This document shows positions 63,054 to 64,000 of a stretch of 64,000 nt of DNA, one piece after another (position 1 is the stretch's first letter; each line of letters starts with the position of its first letter). The stretch spans positions 1-64,000 of the forward strand of contig CALCCB010000163.1 in the NCBI GenBank assembly GCA_937899625.1, given 5' to 3'. A program made the translations under genes and the position numbers. Below the pieces are notes generated by a model. The model saw nothing but the letters and a program-made list of their open reading frames with translations, made no database searches and was not told the DNA's origin. The DNA is from an uncultured Bacteroidota bacterium. GTDB lineage: Bacteria > Bacteroidota > Bacteroidia > Flavobacteriales_D > Crocinitomicaceae.

Positions 63054-64000
63054 GTGGTTAAGGGTTTCTATATTCTGTTGTTGTCTCCGATTTTTGGAAT
63101 TGCACAAAATTACACCTCATATTTTTCCGGCAACCCAACAGATATGATCACTACTCCAAAAGGCGGAGTTTGTCTAATGGGGGGAGCATCTGAGCATGAT
63201 AATGCCATGAAGTGGTTTCTTGAACAGGCAAACGGTGGAGACGTGCTCGTATTGCGAACAAGTGGTTCGAATGGCTACAATGATTACATGCTGAATCAAC
63301 TGGGGGTGAATATCAATTCAGTTGAAACGATCGTATGCCACAATGCATCTGCTTCCCAAGAGACCTATTTACATGATAAAATAAAAAACGCGGAGGCCAT
63401 CTGGTTTGCTGGAGGAGACCAATGGACGTATATCTCTTACTGGCGAGATACTCCGGTTGATAGCTTGATCAATATAGCGATCAATGAGAGAAAGGCAGTC
63501 ATTGGAGGAACAAGTGCGGGCATGGCGATTCAGGGAGGGTTTTATTTTTCAGCCCAATATGGAACGGTTACAAGTGCCACGGCATTAAATAATCCGTTTA
63601 ACACCGCGGTCACAGTTTCGAATGAACCGTTTCTTCAAAATCAATTTCTGGAGGATGTAATAACGGATACGCATTACGATAATCCGGACAGAAGAGGTAG
63701 GCATGTGACTTTTTTAAGCAGGATCATGAACGATCATCAAATTGTAGGGAAAGGAATTGCCTGTGAGGAATATACAGCAATTTGTATTGACACTCTTGGC
63801 TTATGCAAAATCTTTGGAGAGTACCCTGCCTATGATGAAGATATTTACTTCATTCAACCAAACTGCGAATTGGTTGACATGGCACCTGAGGTCTGCTCGT
63901 CTTCATTACCATTGACATGGAATCACGGGGGAACCGCCCTTAAGGTTTATCATGCAAAAGGAACATTAACAGGGGTCCAGACATTCGACCTTTCAGACTG
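63054..64000 (+). CDS. Cyanophycinase-like peptidase (S51), 3' end outside the window
   Basis: An open frame of 315 codons runs to the edge of the window without a stop. It starts at GTG 63054, nine bases after the cyclotransferase stop. It has a signal peptide (FYILLLSPIFGIAQ) and the cyanophycinase/dipeptidase E fold: GGVCLMGGASEHDNAM, the FAGGDQ motif, the nucleophile Ser in IGGTSAGMAI, and DTHYDNPDRRGRHVTFL. It is probably an exported Ser peptidase acting on aspartyl or isoaspartyl peptides; real cyanophycin as substrate is not shown. The C-terminus may hold further domains, such as a T9SS sorting signal. Confidence 0.82.
   Translation, partial: MVKGFYILLLSPIFGIAQNYTSYFSGNPTDMITTPKGGVCLMGGASEHDNAMKWFLEQANGGDVLVLRTSGSNGYNDYMLNQLGVNINSVETIVCHNASASQETYLHDKIKNAEAIWFAGGDQWTYISYWRDTPVDSLINIAINERKAVIGGTSAGMAIQGGFYFSAQYGTVTSATALNNPFNTAVTVSNEPFLQNQFLEDVITDTHYDNPDRRGRHVTFLSRIMNDHQIVGKGIACEEYTAICIDTLGLCKIFGEYPAYDEDIYFIQPNCELVDMAPEVCSSSLPLTWNHGGTALKVYHAKGTLTGVQTFDLSD

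Overview
The window looks like a chromosomal segment of a low-GC, free-living or marine-type member of the Bacteroidota, most likely Flavobacteriales; the family is not certain (a Crocinitomicaceae/Cryomorphaceae-like organism is a guess). The evidence is the gliding lipoprotein GldH, a PorP/SprF partner of the type IX secretion system (T9SS), two kinds of T9SS C-terminal sorting domain, the long Bacteroidota-type IspG, a bacillithiol-associated YtxJ protein, the near absence of Shine-Dalgarno sequences, and at least seventeen copies of the Bacteroidota -7 promoter element TAnnTTTG placed directly before genes. Gene density is high and no phage, transposon, CRISPR array or rRNA was seen.

Layout. 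0-5 kb: a small lipoprotein, a DUF47/Pit phosphate uptake pair, TadA with a small membrane protein, and an LD-carboxypeptidase. 4.8-8.6 kb: the succinate dehydrogenase operon sdhCAB with a good terminator. 8.7-11.4 kb: a secreted PA-domain protein and an outer membrane barrel. 11.5-13.3 kb: a coupled desaturase - MmcQ/YjbR - S4-domain operon, divergent from ispG. 15.4-21.6 kb: mnmG and the operon DUF4175 - anti-sigma-like kinase - ybeY; three canonical ParB-binding parS sites sit in the gaps around mnmG, which suggests the segment lies near the chromosome origin. 21.7-25.4 kb: gltX-folB, tRNA-Cys(GCA), a CPBP-type membrane protease and an SDR oxidoreductase. 25.4-28.5 kb: an ECF sigma factor with an anti-sigma-like protein that ends in a T9SS-type C-terminal domain, a TlpA-like thioredoxin protein and rpiB.

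28.5-33.2 kb: a 586-base AT-rich gap with repeated short motifs, then a multi-PAS histidine kinase and its LytTR response regulator. 33.2-40.4 kb: rnr, then ferritin followed two bases later by a 1305-residue protein combining a periplasmic beta-propeller sensor, a class III adenylate cyclase and a C-terminal HD phosphohydrolase domain; next is a small lipoprotein gene split by a frameshift. 40.4-45.2 kb: a universal stress protein, a GH3-family protein, an EamA transporter and a very charged coiled-coil protein. 45.3-48.2 kb: holB - PSP1 protein - gldH. 48.2-53.6 kb: a DUF2490 protein, a lipoprotein, and a CotH/lamin-tail/thrombospondin-3 secreted protein overlapping its PorP/SprF-like partner. 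53.6-58.8 kb: a TPR lipoprotein, a flippase-like membrane protein with an EF-hand-like loop, an Ig-like lipoprotein and free-methionine-sulfoxide reductase. 58.8-64 kb: an exonuclease, two related lipoproteins, and the run pheS - ytxJ - glutaminyl cyclase - a cyanophycinase-like peptidase that runs off the end of the window.

Most of the window is ordinary core genome. The points most worth a second look are the parS cluster and its overlap with the mnmG promoter, the propeller-cyclase-HD protein coupled to ferritin, the anti-sigma factor carrying a T9SS-like domain, and the CotH/PorP pair.
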